From Flavobacterium taihuense (GTDB taxonomy: Bacteria > Bacteroidota > Bacteroidia > Flavobacteriales > Flavobacteriaceae), in assembly GCF_019351435.1 (NCBI RefSeq), contig NZ_JAHWYN010000025.1, positions 1 to 38,338 of the forward strand: 38,338 nt of DNA, written 5' to 3'. Below the pieces are notes generated by a model. That model saw only the letters and a list, made by a program, of their open reading frames with translations. It was not told where the DNA came from and made no database searches. Below are positions 1-6,888 of the stretch, piece by piece; within the stretch, counting starts at the first letter, position 1; every line of letters begins with the position of its first letter. The translations under genes were made by a program, and so were the position numbers.

Positions 1-6
1 TTTTTA

Positions 7-120
7 ATAATCAATTTACCCCGAAATTAGGTGGTCAATTTGAACTGGAAAGTGGTGGTCAGTTTGCTCCGGAACTGGTGGTCAATTTACACTGGAAAGT
101 GGTGGTCAATTTGACCGGTT
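7..120. repeat. Tandem 23-24 bp repeats, probably an IS21-type end
   Basis: Four clear copies of a unit starting GTGGTCARTTT and ending near CYGGAA begin at 31, 55, 78 and 102. A degenerate fifth copy sits at about 7-27. The spacing is 24, 23 and 24 bp. IS21-family elements carry several short transposase-binding repeats inside their ends, and similar TGGTCAATTTG units are what I would expect next to istA/istB in Bacteroidetes. No istA or istB gene is in view, so this is either the edge of an element lying to the left or a solo remnant. The assignment is by resemblance only. Confidence 0.55.
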
Positions 121-151
121 TTTCCACGCTTGGGCGGATTTTTTTTGGAAT

Positions 152-180
152 AAAAAAAACGGCTTGAAATTAGCCGTTTT
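152..180 (-). terminator. Rho-independent terminator of the left operon
   Basis: A 9-bp stem, AAAACGGCT (156-164) with AGCCGTTTT (172-180), has a 7-nt loop. Read on the minus strand it is followed by a run of T. The right arm overlaps the stop codon of the methylase-like gene, so it ends the minus-strand operon that starts near 2061. Confidence 0.85.
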
Positions 181-832
181 AATCGTTGTTGTAGAATAGA
201 ATAGAGTGAGTTTTGTTTTTCCAAAATTCGTAATTTGTGGCTAAAGAAAAGCGGGGTTTATCCATAATTAAAGAGTTGTGACAGTGAACCTCTCCCCGTA
301 TTTCGTGAAAGCATAAATTAATCGCTGTCATTTTACAGCAAATCGGGTCAAGGTCTTCACAAATGTAATAATTACCCTTTGCCGTTTTGTTAGCTGCTAA
401 AACCATTCGACCACTACCCGAGCAAGGTTCGTTTATTTTTAAACCGAAATTATCTTTTTCAATTGTTATTTGTGCCATTAAATCGCAAAGTGATTTAGGT
501 GTGAAATACTGCCCGAAATTTGATTTTTTGTAATTCCCTGTCAAACATTCGTAATATTCGCCTAGCGGGTCGCACCAGTCATTTGAGGAGGTGTGAAAGG
601 TGTAAATATTTACGAGTTCGGCAAACAGTCTGCAAAATATATCAAGTTCTTTCCTATTGTATTTTTGGATAGTTTTTAAATAAAGTTCTTCCTGCGTTCC
701 TCTTCCCATTGCACAAATAATCACGGTCAATAAATCGTCAAAAACTTCATTTAAATTGTACTTGTACTCGAATCCAAAAAATAAGGAGTTAAACTGTTTT
801 AACTCCTTTGGTACATCCCTATTCTTTAACAT
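179..832 (-). CDS. Small N6-adenine DNA methylase-like protein
   Basis: This 217-aa protein has the fold signature of N6-adenine DNA methyltransferases. GQYFTP is at residues 107-112, as in HsdM-type enzymes before motif I. The SAM-binding motif I is NEPCSGSGRMVLAA (134-147), and an acidic ED-LDP segment follows at 159-163. I cannot find the catalytic [ND]PP[YF] motif; the chain ends about 30 residues after the HNSL segment where that motif would be approached. It may therefore be a truncated or non-catalytic member, like short methylase-like proteins of plasmids and integrative elements. Its start codon lies inside the end of the ArdC-like gene (14-nt overlap), so translation is probably coupled. 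It is the last gene of the minus-strand operon. A role in protecting incoming DNA is inferred from the ArdC-like partner. Confidence 0.75.
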   Translation of the reverse strand: MLKNRDVPKELKQFNSLFFGFEYKYNLNEVFDDLLTVIICAMGRGTQEELYLKTIQKYNRKELDIFCRLFAELVNIYTFHTSSNDWCDPLGEYYECLTGNYKKSNFGQYFTPKSLCDLMAQITIEKDNFGLKINEPCSGSGRMVLAANKTAKGNYYICEDLDPICCKMTAINLCFHEIRGEVHCHNSLIMDKPRFSLATNYEFWKNKTHSILFYNND

Positions 833-1181
833 TGGGTTCTTGAACTTGGGCGTTAGAAAATAGATAACAAAGCGGATAAAATGAAAATTGATTTTCGTCT
901 TCTGTCTTTGGTTCTGTAGTTGGTTGGTCTTGGTTATTTTTTCGTTTTCTTCCCCAAACTAAAAAGGCTTTCTCTCCTTTTTTTACTCTTTTACCTTTTT
1001 TAATCCATTCGTGAAAGGTGTTAAATTCTTGGTTTTCGGGGTCTGTGTAAAAGTCCTCAATCAGAATACTATTTATATTTCTTTCTTCCTCTTCTTCGTT
1101 TTCTTGGATTGCTTTGGCTAATTTTGAAATGGCTATTAATGCGCGCTTTTTGGCTTGGTGTTCTTGCTGTTTTTCTGTCAT
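819..1181 (-). CDS. ArdC-like ssDNA-binding domain protein
   Basis: This 120-aa protein matches the N-terminal ssDNA-binding domain of ArdC-type antirestriction proteins. The signature is FHEWIKKGKRVKKGEKAFLVWG in the middle (about residues 57-78), followed by a charged linker and FYPLCYLFSNAQV near the end, corresponding to the conserved F-P-V-F strand of the family. Full ArdC proteins are about 300 aa with a C-terminal metalloprotease-like domain, which is absent here. In plasmids and integrative elements such proteins protect incoming single-stranded DNA. It lies 3 nt downstream of the SymE-like gene and overlaps the methylase-like gene, so the three are co-transcribed. The family call is fairly secure; the role here is inferred. 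Confidence 0.75.
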   Translation of the reverse strand: MTEKQQEHQAKKRALIAISKLAKAIQENEEEEERNINSILIEDFYTDPENQEFNTFHEWIKKGKRVKKGEKAFLVWGRKRKNNQDQPTTEPKTEDENQFSFYPLCYLFSNAQVQEPNVKE

Positions 1182-1184
1182 GGC

Positions 1185-1373
1185 TTATAGTTTTGTGATT
1201 ATTAGTAAATTTTGAGATACTGAAATGTTGACCTTTTCCCCTGTTTTAAATCCTGCTTCCTGCATCCATTTTCCCGAAAGGACAATTTTTGGTTTAATGG
1301 TTGGTTTGCTCCAAAGATTTTTAACAAATTGTGATGAAACTGTAAGAATGCGAGATTTAAAAAATATATCCAT
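1185..1373 (-). CDS. SymE-like toxin-family protein
   Basis: This 62-aa protein carries the compact SymE-type AbrB/MazE-like fold signature: KPKIVLSGKWMQEAGFKTG followed by EKVNISVSQNLLIITKL. This fits the family pattern of sGkWLeeaGF-G-V-V-liI. SymE in E. coli is an SOS-induced RNA-binding toxin controlled by an antisense RNA. I chose the ATG at 1373 because the longer frame to 1421 begins with TTG and runs into the upstream gene. The chosen start overlaps that gene by 17 nt. The context fits an accessory operon of a mobile element. A plus-strand terminator at 1610-1650 with no plus-strand gene before it leaves room for an antisense transcript. Toxicity is not shown by the sequence. Confidence 0.7.
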   Translation of the reverse strand: MDIFFKSRILTVSSQFVKNLWSKPTIKPKIVLSGKWMQEAGFKTGEKVNISVSQNLLIITKL

Positions 1374-1584
1374 TGTAGTCACTTTTTTGGGTTGTGTTAT
1401 CCTGGATAAATAAATCGGCAATGGCTTGGGCTTTGTTAAATGCTCTTTTTGCCTGTTTTTTGTAGTATTCGTAATCGGAATAATTGAAAAGAAAAGAATA
1501 TCCTTTGGTGTGTAGTGTTGCTTTTACTTGCTCGGACAGTTTAAAAGCTGTATTTTTGTGGCTGTTAGATTGTATTTGCGTCAT
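1357..1584 (-). CDS. Hypothetical 75-aa protein
   Basis: I do not recognise this gene. It starts at a clear ATG (1584) and encodes a small basic protein with a tyrosine-rich centre (about residues 35-43) followed by KKQAKRAFNKAQAIADLF. No membrane segment or known motif is visible. It sits between the 135-aa gene and the SymE-like gene in the minus-strand operon and its 3' end overlaps the SymE-like gene by 17 nt, which suggests translational coupling. One possibility is that it is a partner of the toxin-like protein, but only its position supports that. Confidence 0.6.
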   Translation of the reverse strand: MTQIQSNSHKNTAFKLSEQVKATLHTKGYSFLFNYSDYEYYKKQAKRAFNKAQAIADLFIQDNTTQKSDYNGYIF

Positions 1585-1609
1585 GGCTTATATAATTTAA
1601 GTGATTGTT

Positions 1610-1650
1610 AACTCCTGTACTCTTCGACCAGTACAGGAGTTTTGTTTTTT
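1610..1650 (+). terminator. Strong plus-strand terminator without a plus-strand gene
   Basis: A perfect 12-bp stem, AACTCCTGTACT (1610-1621) with AGTACAGGAGTT (1630-1641), has an 8-nt loop and is followed on the plus strand by TTGTTTTTT. All genes here lie on the minus strand, where the hairpin has no T-run. On the plus strand it would end a transcript running antisense to the SymE-like and 75-aa genes. On the minus strand it is a stable hairpin between two genes of the operon. Confidence 0.65.
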
Positions 1651-1653
1651 AAT

Positions 1654-2061
1654 CTAGATTTCGAAGTTTAGGACTTCGTTTTCTGCTTCTGCGAGAAGAA
1701 TATTTAATTCTGTTTCCATTGCATCCCTAACCTTTTTTATTACGTTAGAGTTGCTAACTTCAAATTCAAACCCCGCTTGATTTTTCAAAATGATTTTTGC
1801 GTTTATTTTGTCATTTCCCGCATCGAACATTTTTAAATCATTGGATTTGTTTTCTAGGTGTTCGTACCTTTTAGAAACTTCATCAAAAAGTACTTTTCTG
1901 CTGATTCTTTCTTTTGCCGTTGGTGGGTTTTTTAAAGCAAATTTTTCAATGCTTGCCATAATAGCCGTTTTTGGCTCTACTGCGGTAGGTTGTACTTTGT
2001 TTAATGTCGGTAATGCTTTTGCAACTTCGACCTTTTTTACTTCTTGTTTTACTGCATTCAT
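1654..2061 (-). CDS. Hypothetical protein, first gene of left operon
   Basis: This 135-aa soluble protein is not one I can assign to a named family. Residues 1-35 are a low-complexity Lys/Val/Ala/Pro segment, probably disordered. The rest looks like mixed helix and strand, with a helical middle (ERISRKVLFDEVSKRYEHLE), a strand-rich part (INAKIILKNQAGFEFEVSN) and a C-terminal acidic helix. It is the first gene of the minus-strand operon, and the TTCCGTA palindrome lies 43 bp upstream of its ATG. It may be an accessory protein typical of Bacteroidetes mobile elements; no function can be read from the sequence. Confidence 0.7.
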   Translation of the reverse strand: MNAVKQEVKKVEVAKALPTLNKVQPTAVEPKTAIMASIEKFALKNPPTAKERISRKVLFDEVSKRYEHLENKSNDLKMFDAGNDKINAKIILKNQAGFEFEVSNSNVIKKVRDAMETELNILLAEAENEVLNFEI

Positions 2062-2103
2062 AATGTTATAATTTAGTGATTTTCAATACTTAAAGATACA
2101 AAA

Positions 2104-2121
2104 TTCCGTATAGATACGGAA
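2104..2121. promoter_or_regulatory. 18-bp palindrome TTCCGTA-N4-TACGGAA (copy 1)
   Basis: This is a perfect inverted repeat with 7-bp arms around TAGA, placed just upstream of the left minus-strand operon. On the minus strand, TTTTG followed by TATCTTTA (a near match to the Bacteroidetes -7 box) lies immediately downstream, so a protein bound here could block the promoter. The same arms and spacing recur at 6861-6878. Confidence 0.65.
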
Positions 2122-2499
2122 ATATTAAGAGGTAATAAGAAGCTTTTTTCGCTTTAAAATCAAAATAAAGAATGATTCTAAATAGGGAAAATTACCTTTT
2201 AAAATACTCAAAAAAAGGTAGTTACAAAAAAAATATAAAATTGTAAAAAGCTAAAAATAAGCGAATTAACCCAAATAAAAAGGGGTTAAAAGCTGTTTTT
2301 GTCTTTCGAAATACCGTCCCGCTCAAAACTCGGTTTCTCGTTACCTCTGCCTTTAAACGAAAGAGATATGATCGAGGGCAACGAGCCACCGCCCACCGTT
2401 TACGCTCCGAAGGATACCTAACCCCTTGCTATTGTTCATGTCACACCATTAGTGCTATGGTAATAGTACTATTGTATAACATTAAGAATAGGTAATTAC
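2122..2499. other. Divergent intergenic region, partly conserved-looking
   Basis: The region separates the minus-strand operon from the plus-strand phage module. Positions 2122-2299 are extremely A+T-rich, with a weak hairpin (TTAACCC at 2266-2272 with GGGTTAA at 2283-2289). Positions 2300-2420 are clearly richer in G+C. On the minus strand a frame stays open for 68 codons (2225-2428) but has no ATG, so I do not call it a gene. A perfect 12-bp palindrome AATAGTACTATT sits at 2462-2473, just before the first plus-strand gene, and ACCAT/ATGGT flank it at 2445-2461. These could be operator or promoter elements for rightward transcription. Confidence 0.5.
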
Positions 2500-2778
2500 A
2501 TGACCCAAACCATCAATCTGTACAATGCATTGAAAAGGATGCGCAGACTAACCGAGTTAGGCGTACCATTCACATTCAGTTTCTTATCATATAATGCAAC
2601 CAATGATACGAGTGATGGGTTCAAAGATGTCACAAACGCTCAACTAAGGAAGGGCTACCGTGATGACCAGAGCGATAAGGCTGACATCTTGATAGGGTAC
2701 GTTAACGGTAATGATAAGAGTCGTTGGTTCTACCTTCCATTACTAATGAAGTTCAACGGATACACGATAAAACCATAG
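2500..2778 (+). CDS. Hypothetical phage protein, 92 aa
   Basis: I do not recognise the family. The protein begins MTQTINLYNALKRMRRLTEL and contains a region rich in Asp, Asn and Arg (about residues 40-75) ending in SRWFYLPLLMKFNGYTI, which looks like a small mixed alpha/beta domain. It is the first gene of the rightward structural module and ends 2 nt before the ATG of the portal-like gene, so the two are surely co-transcribed. Its Phe codons are all TTC and it lacks long A/T runs, unlike the genes further right; it belongs to the compositional island at 2.3-3.55 kb. A small head or portal accessory protein is plausible from position. Confidence 0.65.
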   Translation: MTQTINLYNALKRMRRLTELGVPFTFSFLSYNATNDTSDGFKDVTNAQLRKGYRDDQSDKADILIGYVNGNDKSRWFYLPLLMKFNGYTIKP

Positions 2779-2780
2779 TT

Positions 2781-4154
2781 ATGAATATAGAGTACATAGG
2801 TAGAGATGCCATTATAGATACACCCGATGTAGCATTCACATACCAAGTGAGTGAGACACCTAGAGACTTCTATAAATTCAAGACAGACAACAATAACCTT
2901 GATTGGAATAGTCAATGTAGTTTCATTGGTGATTACTTAGTACATCCTTTTGGTGCAAACAATGATCTTCCGGATATCATTAAACAAACGGTACAAACTA
3001 ATTACATTGCACCAGGTATCTTAAAGAAGAAGACCCAACTTATTTGGGGAATGGGTCCCGTACTATACAAAGAGAAGTTAGTAGAGACTGGTGAGGGTAA
3101 CAAACGCATAAGGGTAATACAGGAGGATGCTCAGATAGATGCGTGGTTAGAATCATGGGACTATCAGGAATACTTACTAAAGGCAGTTACAGACTACCAG
3201 CATATAGAAGGGGTATTCTCTAAGTACGAATTAACCAAAGGCTCACGTGTGGGTAGCCCATTCATAGCAAAATTAGTACACCAGTATTGCGATAGAACGC
3301 GTCTGGCTACAGAAAAGAATAATAAAATCCGAAAAGCTACTCACGCTATTACATCAGATTGGTCATTTAGTAATGTACAAGCATTGACCGAATTCAAAGT
3401 ATATCCCCTATTCGATTTCTTAAACCCTTTTGCTAATCTAAATGCAGTACTATATTCCAACATGTACAGCTTTTGTACTGATTATTATACGGTACCGGAT
3501 TTATATGGTTCTCTAGAATGGTTGAATCGTTCTACTGCAGTACCCTTAATATTCAAAGCCTTATCCAAAAATTCTATTAACTTAAAATACCATATTGTTT
3601 CACCTCAAGCTTTTTGGGATAAAAAGCAAAAGGAAATAGAATCCAGTTGCGTCCAAAAAGGACAGATTTACAAACCCTCAATGCTATTGGAGTACCAAAA
3701 GCAATTCCTTGAAAAGATATCTGTTGTACTATCGGGTGACGAAAATACAGGGAAGTACCTTCATACTACCAAAAGTTTTACAGTAGAAGGAACTAACCTT
3801 ATTGATCACGGTTGGGAAATCAAAGTAATCGACCAAAATATAAAAGACTTTGTTGCCGCCCAAATATCAATATCAGAGCGTGCTGATCACGCATTGTCTG
3901 CGGGTTTAAATCTTCACTCAGCTTTGGGTAATGTTTCCGAAAGCGGAAAAAGTGATTCAGGTTCCGAACAAATATATGCGCTTAAAACATTTCTTCAAAC
4001 CGGTATTGATATTCCCGAGCTAATAATTATGAAAGCCATAAACTATGCATTGAAAGTCAATTTTCCGAACAAAGGACTAAAACTTGGTTTCTACCACGAA
4101 AAGCCCGAAAAAGAGGAAGCAGTTACACCAAAAGACAGAATAATAAACAAGTAA
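2781..4154 (+). CDS. Phage portal-like protein
   Basis: This 457-aa protein resembles portal proteins of Bacteroidetes prophages. Near the N-terminus it has FGANNDLPDIIKQTVQTN (an N-x-L-P-x-I segment), then KKKTQLIWGMGPVLYKE (the G-x-G-x-x-Y segment seen in many portals). The C-terminal half contains IKDFVAAQISISERADHAL and NVSESGKSDSGSEQIYA, typical of the stem and clip region. Portals form the dodecameric ring at the capsid vertex through which DNA passes. I chose the ATG at 2781, because the longer frame to 2724 overlaps the upstream gene. The first 255 codons or so differ in composition from the rest: Phe is mostly TTC and A/T runs of five or more are absent, changing near 3550. The portal call is moderate; there is no capsid or terminase gene nearby. 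Confidence 0.6.
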   Translation: MNIEYIGRDAIIDTPDVAFTYQVSETPRDFYKFKTDNNNLDWNSQCSFIGDYLVHPFGANNDLPDIIKQTVQTNYIAPGILKKKTQLIWGMGPVLYKEKLVETGEGNKRIRVIQEDAQIDAWLESWDYQEYLLKAVTDYQHIEGVFSKYELTKGSRVGSPFIAKLVHQYCDRTRLATEKNNKIRKATHAITSDWSFSNVQALTEFKVYPLFDFLNPFANLNAVLYSNMYSFCTDYYTVPDLYGSLEWLNRSTAVPLIFKALSKNSINLKYHIVSPQAFWDKKQKEIESSCVQKGQIYKPSMLLEYQKQFLEKISVVLSGDENTGKYLHTTKSFTVEGTNLIDHGWEIKVIDQNIKDFVAAQISISERADHALSAGLNLHSALGNVSESGKSDSGSEQIYALKTFLQTGIDIPELIIMKAINYALKVNFPNKGLKLGFYHEKPEKEEAVTPKDRIINK

Positions 4155-4155
4155 G

Positions 4156-5148
4156 ATGAAACTACTATTCACAACCACAGGAACTACAGGCAATACCGAA
4201 CTCAAAGAGTTAATGGGTTTCATCGATGCCGATTTGAAGTTAAAAAACCTTATCCCAGATTTAATTACAGCCACCAATGATGTGATTGATTTGGTTGGCG
4301 AGGAAGTTTATAAAAAAGCCATTGAAGCCTTTAATAATGGAACAATCGCAGAAGAAGATAAAGATTTCATATACGCTGTTCGTTATCCAATAGCAGTAAA
4401 TGCTTATCGTTTATTTTCTCCAACAAACGATTTGGCACACACGAACAATGGGCGAAAAATGCGCCAAGATGAAAACGAAAAACAAGCGTTCGAGTGGTTA
4501 CTTGACAAAGACAATGCAGCAATGGAAAAACGCTATTACCGCGCATTGGATGATTTAATTAAGTTTCTTGACCGCTCAAAAATAGAGGTTGAGACACCAA
4601 CAAGCTTATACACCATTTGGACAACTAGCGATGCTTTTAAAGCCACACACGATCTATTCATCAGAACAGTTTCCGATTTTGATAAAGTATTTCCGCTTCA
4701 ATCAAGATTGTTATTAATAAAATTAGCCCCAGGTATTTCGGATTGCGAGCAATATGAAATCAGACCCCGAGTAGGGACTGAAAAACTAGACGCATTGAAA
4801 CTGGCGCTAAGAGAGAATACGCCTATAGCCGATGCAAAAGACTTAGAGTTGATTCGCTTAATTCGAAAAGCATCGGTTGCGTATTCATTTGCTTGGGCAA
4901 TGCCTCGCCTATCCGTACAGTTGTATCCGGAAGGAGTGCTGCAACATGTTACGAGTGATAAAGCCACGACCCGAGGAGCTAAACCAACCTTAAAAAACGA
5001 AACTCAAGAAGCGGCACAAGCATGGCGTTCCGATTTCGACCGAGCAATAATGGCGATAGAAAAACTATTGGAACCACCACTGGCAATTGACGAAACAATC
5101 AATGTGATCCCAGAACAAACTTACGGAGAAAAATACTTTTCAGCTTAA
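4156..5148 (+). CDS. DUF6712-like phage structural protein
   Basis: This 330-aa soluble protein starts 2 nt after the portal-like gene. Its order (short N-terminal Thr/Gly strand, then helices including ELKELMGFIDADLKLKNLI and DDLIKFLDRSKIE, then a helical C-terminus) matches my recollection of DUF6712 proteins, which accompany portal-like and tape measure genes in Bacteroidetes prophages. There is no membrane segment and no catalytic motif that I recognise. The position suggests a head-tail connector or other virion component. The function is inferred from neighbours only, and the DUF assignment needs a profile search. Confidence 0.6.
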   Translation: MKLLFTTTGTTGNTELKELMGFIDADLKLKNLIPDLITATNDVIDLVGEEVYKKAIEAFNNGTIAEEDKDFIYAVRYPIAVNAYRLFSPTNDLAHTNNGRKMRQDENEKQAFEWLLDKDNAAMEKRYYRALDDLIKFLDRSKIEVETPTSLYTIWTTSDAFKATHDLFIRTVSDFDKVFPLQSRLLLIKLAPGISDCEQYEIRPRVGTEKLDALKLALRENTPIADAKDLELIRLIRKASVAYSFAWAMPRLSVQLYPEGVLQHVTSDKATTRGAKPTLKNETQEAAQAWRSDFDRAIMAIEKLLEPPLAIDETINVIPEQTYGEKYFSA

Positions 5149-5176
5149 TTAATATATCCATCCAAAACCTAAACTA

Positions 5177-5485
5177 ATGAAGTCACTATTTAAATTATTC
5201 GCCAATTTATTCAATTACCTAAGGAATTTCAGAACGATCAGGAAGTTTGAAAAAATCAATATTAAACTTCACAAAACGATTGAAGACCGTGAAGTCGATA
5301 GAATTATCCTAAAAGGAAATATTATCAAGATGGTTAGGAAATACCTTCGTATCGATGCTAAATCTAAATATATACCAAAGGAATCCCGTAACAATACTGA
5401 AATCAGAGAACGTATATTGGCAGAATTTGGCGAACAAATGGATAAGCTTGGAATTCGCATCAACAATAAATTAGAATTGAAATAA
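5177..5485 (+). CDS. Hypothetical basic protein, 102 aa
   Basis: The family is unknown. The protein is small, strongly basic and mostly helical, with an amphipathic N-terminus (MKSLFKLFANLFNYLRNFR) and later basic helices (KGNIIKMVRKYLRIDAKS). It could be a nucleic-acid or membrane-surface binding protein, but no motif decides. It follows the DUF6712-like gene by 28 nt and its stop is immediately followed by the ATG of the next gene (5486), consistent with one operon. Confidence 0.6.
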   Translation: MKSLFKLFANLFNYLRNFRTIRKFEKINIKLHKTIEDREVDRIILKGNIIKMVRKYLRIDAKSKYIPKESRNNTEIRERILAEFGEQMDKLGIRINNKLELK

Positions 5486-6397
5486 ATGCACATCATAGAA
5501 ATTCCCGAAGCAAATGTAAAAAGATACATTCCTAGCGATTTGTCCGAGTGCGATCAACAGCAGTACATGGATATGTGCGAATTGATATTCTACTTTCAAA
5601 ATCAACAAATAAACTACGATGAATTTCGAACTCACGCAGTTTACAAATTGATGAATATGGTGCCATCCAAAAAAGAACCCGAGGATGAAGAAAAGTTTGC
5701 GAATATTTTTCAATTATCTGAACTAATTGATGATTTTTTTGACACGGACAATGAGGGACAGAAAATAATCAAGCAATATTACATACATAACCCTATACCA
5801 AGCTTCCGTCCAAAATTTACAACACTGTATGGACCAAGTGATAGTTTTATGAATATGACCTTTGGGGAGTACACCGATGCTTTGCGTTTATTTCTGGACT
5901 TTCATGCCACAGGCGATATGGAACTCCTAAAATTATTAACTGCTTTATTTTATCGCCCTAAAAAGTCATTTCATTTCATCAAGAAGCGATTGAGTTCCTA
6001 TGATGGTAACATTCGGGAGCCGTATAATTCAAAGTTGCTTGAAATCAATGTAGAACAACTCAAACACGCACCAATAGGCTTTGTGTATGGATTTTATCTG
6101 CTTTTTGCGAGTTTTCAAAAATACCTTATCGAGGCCAAAATTCCGTGGGGAGGAAAAGAAATTGACTTTGCCATTTTATTCGAAAGCAGTAAAGAAGATA
6201 ATAACGAACCAGAATCAGGAGAGATGCCAGGTATAGGAATGGACAGTATTGCTTTTAGCCTTGCCGAAAGCGGAACTTTTGGCAACATTGAACAAGTCCG
6301 GAATACCAATTTTTGGGATATCATGGTCAGAATGTACGATTTGAGACGAACCGATTTAGAACGCCAAAAACACGAAAAAAATGCTACCACTAAATAG
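5486..6397 (+). CDS. Hypothetical phage protein, possible tail-assembly chaperone
   Basis: This 303-aa protein is not a family I recognise with certainty. It opens with a short strand (MHIIEIPEANVKRYIPSDLSE), then is largely helical. The last 60 residues (SGTFGNIEQVRNTNFWDIMV and MYDLRRTDLERQKHEK) resemble the Trp-containing C-termini of some tail-assembly chaperones and neck proteins encoded before tape measure genes. There is no signal peptide or membrane segment. Its ATG follows the previous stop directly, and its 3' end overlaps the next gene by 17 nt. The role is inferred only from module position. Confidence 0.6.
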   Translation: MHIIEIPEANVKRYIPSDLSECDQQQYMDMCELIFYFQNQQINYDEFRTHAVYKLMNMVPSKKEPEDEEKFANIFQLSELIDDFFDTDNEGQKIIKQYYIHNPIPSFRPKFTTLYGPSDSFMNMTFGEYTDALRLFLDFHATGDMELLKLLTALFYRPKKSFHFIKKRLSSYDGNIREPYNSKLLEINVEQLKHAPIGFVYGFYLLFASFQKYLIEAKIPWGGKEIDFAILFESSKEDNNEPESGEMPGIGMDSIAFSLAESGTFGNIEQVRNTNFWDIMVRMYDLRRTDLERQKHEKNATTK

Positions 6398-6860
6398 ATT
6401 GCTAGAGTACCAAGCCGAAGTGTGCGCACAATTGCTTGATGATGACGGAAAAAAATTATTTAATTACACAGATATGATCATTGATAATTCAGAATTATCA
6501 AAAGTATTAGAGGAACGTGTGCCGGAAGATAATACCTTCTTAATTTCCGTAATGCCAGAATTCGGAATGAAAGGCGAAGAAGACAATGTAAAATGGGAAA
6601 ACATTTTGCAATTCTTTATTCTGGACAAAACCGATTATTCCGAACATGATCGTGATGGTTTCAAAAACATATTTGTACAAACACAGTATAAAGCTTCACG
6701 TTTCATTTATAAATTATTGGAAGACAAAGCAAATATTGATGGTCTTTTTTGCGGTTTTCTCTCTTGGCTCAAAGAAGATTCCATATTGGTAACACCTGTT
6801 TGGAAAAAGAATGGATGTAATGGTTGGCTGGTCGAAATAAATTTGGATTCCGCTTTATGA
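6381..6860 (+). CDS. Hypothetical phage protein, 159 aa
   Basis: I do not recognise the family. The protein is acidic, about 159 aa, with a helical N-terminus (LNRLLEYQAEVCAQLLDDDG), a strand-rich middle (NTFLISVMPEFGMKGE) and a C-terminal half containing GWLVEINLDSAL. It overlaps the preceding gene by 17 nt, and its stop lies directly next to the TTCCGTA palindrome. The size and place between connector-like and tail genes would fit a tail-completion or tail-terminator protein, but this is a guess. Confidence 0.6.
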   Translation: MLPLNRLLEYQAEVCAQLLDDDGKKLFNYTDMIIDNSELSKVLEERVPEDNTFLISVMPEFGMKGEEDNVKWENILQFFILDKTDYSEHDRDGFKNIFVQTQYKASRFIYKLLEDKANIDGLFCGFLSWLKEDSILVTPVWKKNGCNGWLVEINLDSAL

Positions 6861-6878
6861 TTCCGTATATTTACGGAA
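6861..6878. promoter_or_regulatory. 18-bp palindrome TTCCGTA-N4-TACGGAA (copy 2)
   Basis: This has the same 7-bp arms and 4-nt centre length as at 2104-2121. It lies 10 nt upstream of the ATG of a 62-aa possible DNA-binding protein, immediately after the previous stop codon. The sequence TATATTTA inside it is one base from the Bacteroidetes -7 box, so a bound protein would cover a promoter. An operator, possibly autoregulatory, is the simplest reading. Confidence 0.65.
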
Positions 6879-6888
6879 AACAAAAGCC

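Noticed and set aside
7..120. Regular repeats as a CRISPR array
   Set aside because: The units are contiguous 23-24 bp tandem repeats without spacers of 25-40 bp, and no cas genes are present.
1225..2071. Plus-strand open frames at 1225-1413 and 1790-2071
   Set aside because: They are antisense to genes with recognisable domains or better coding character.
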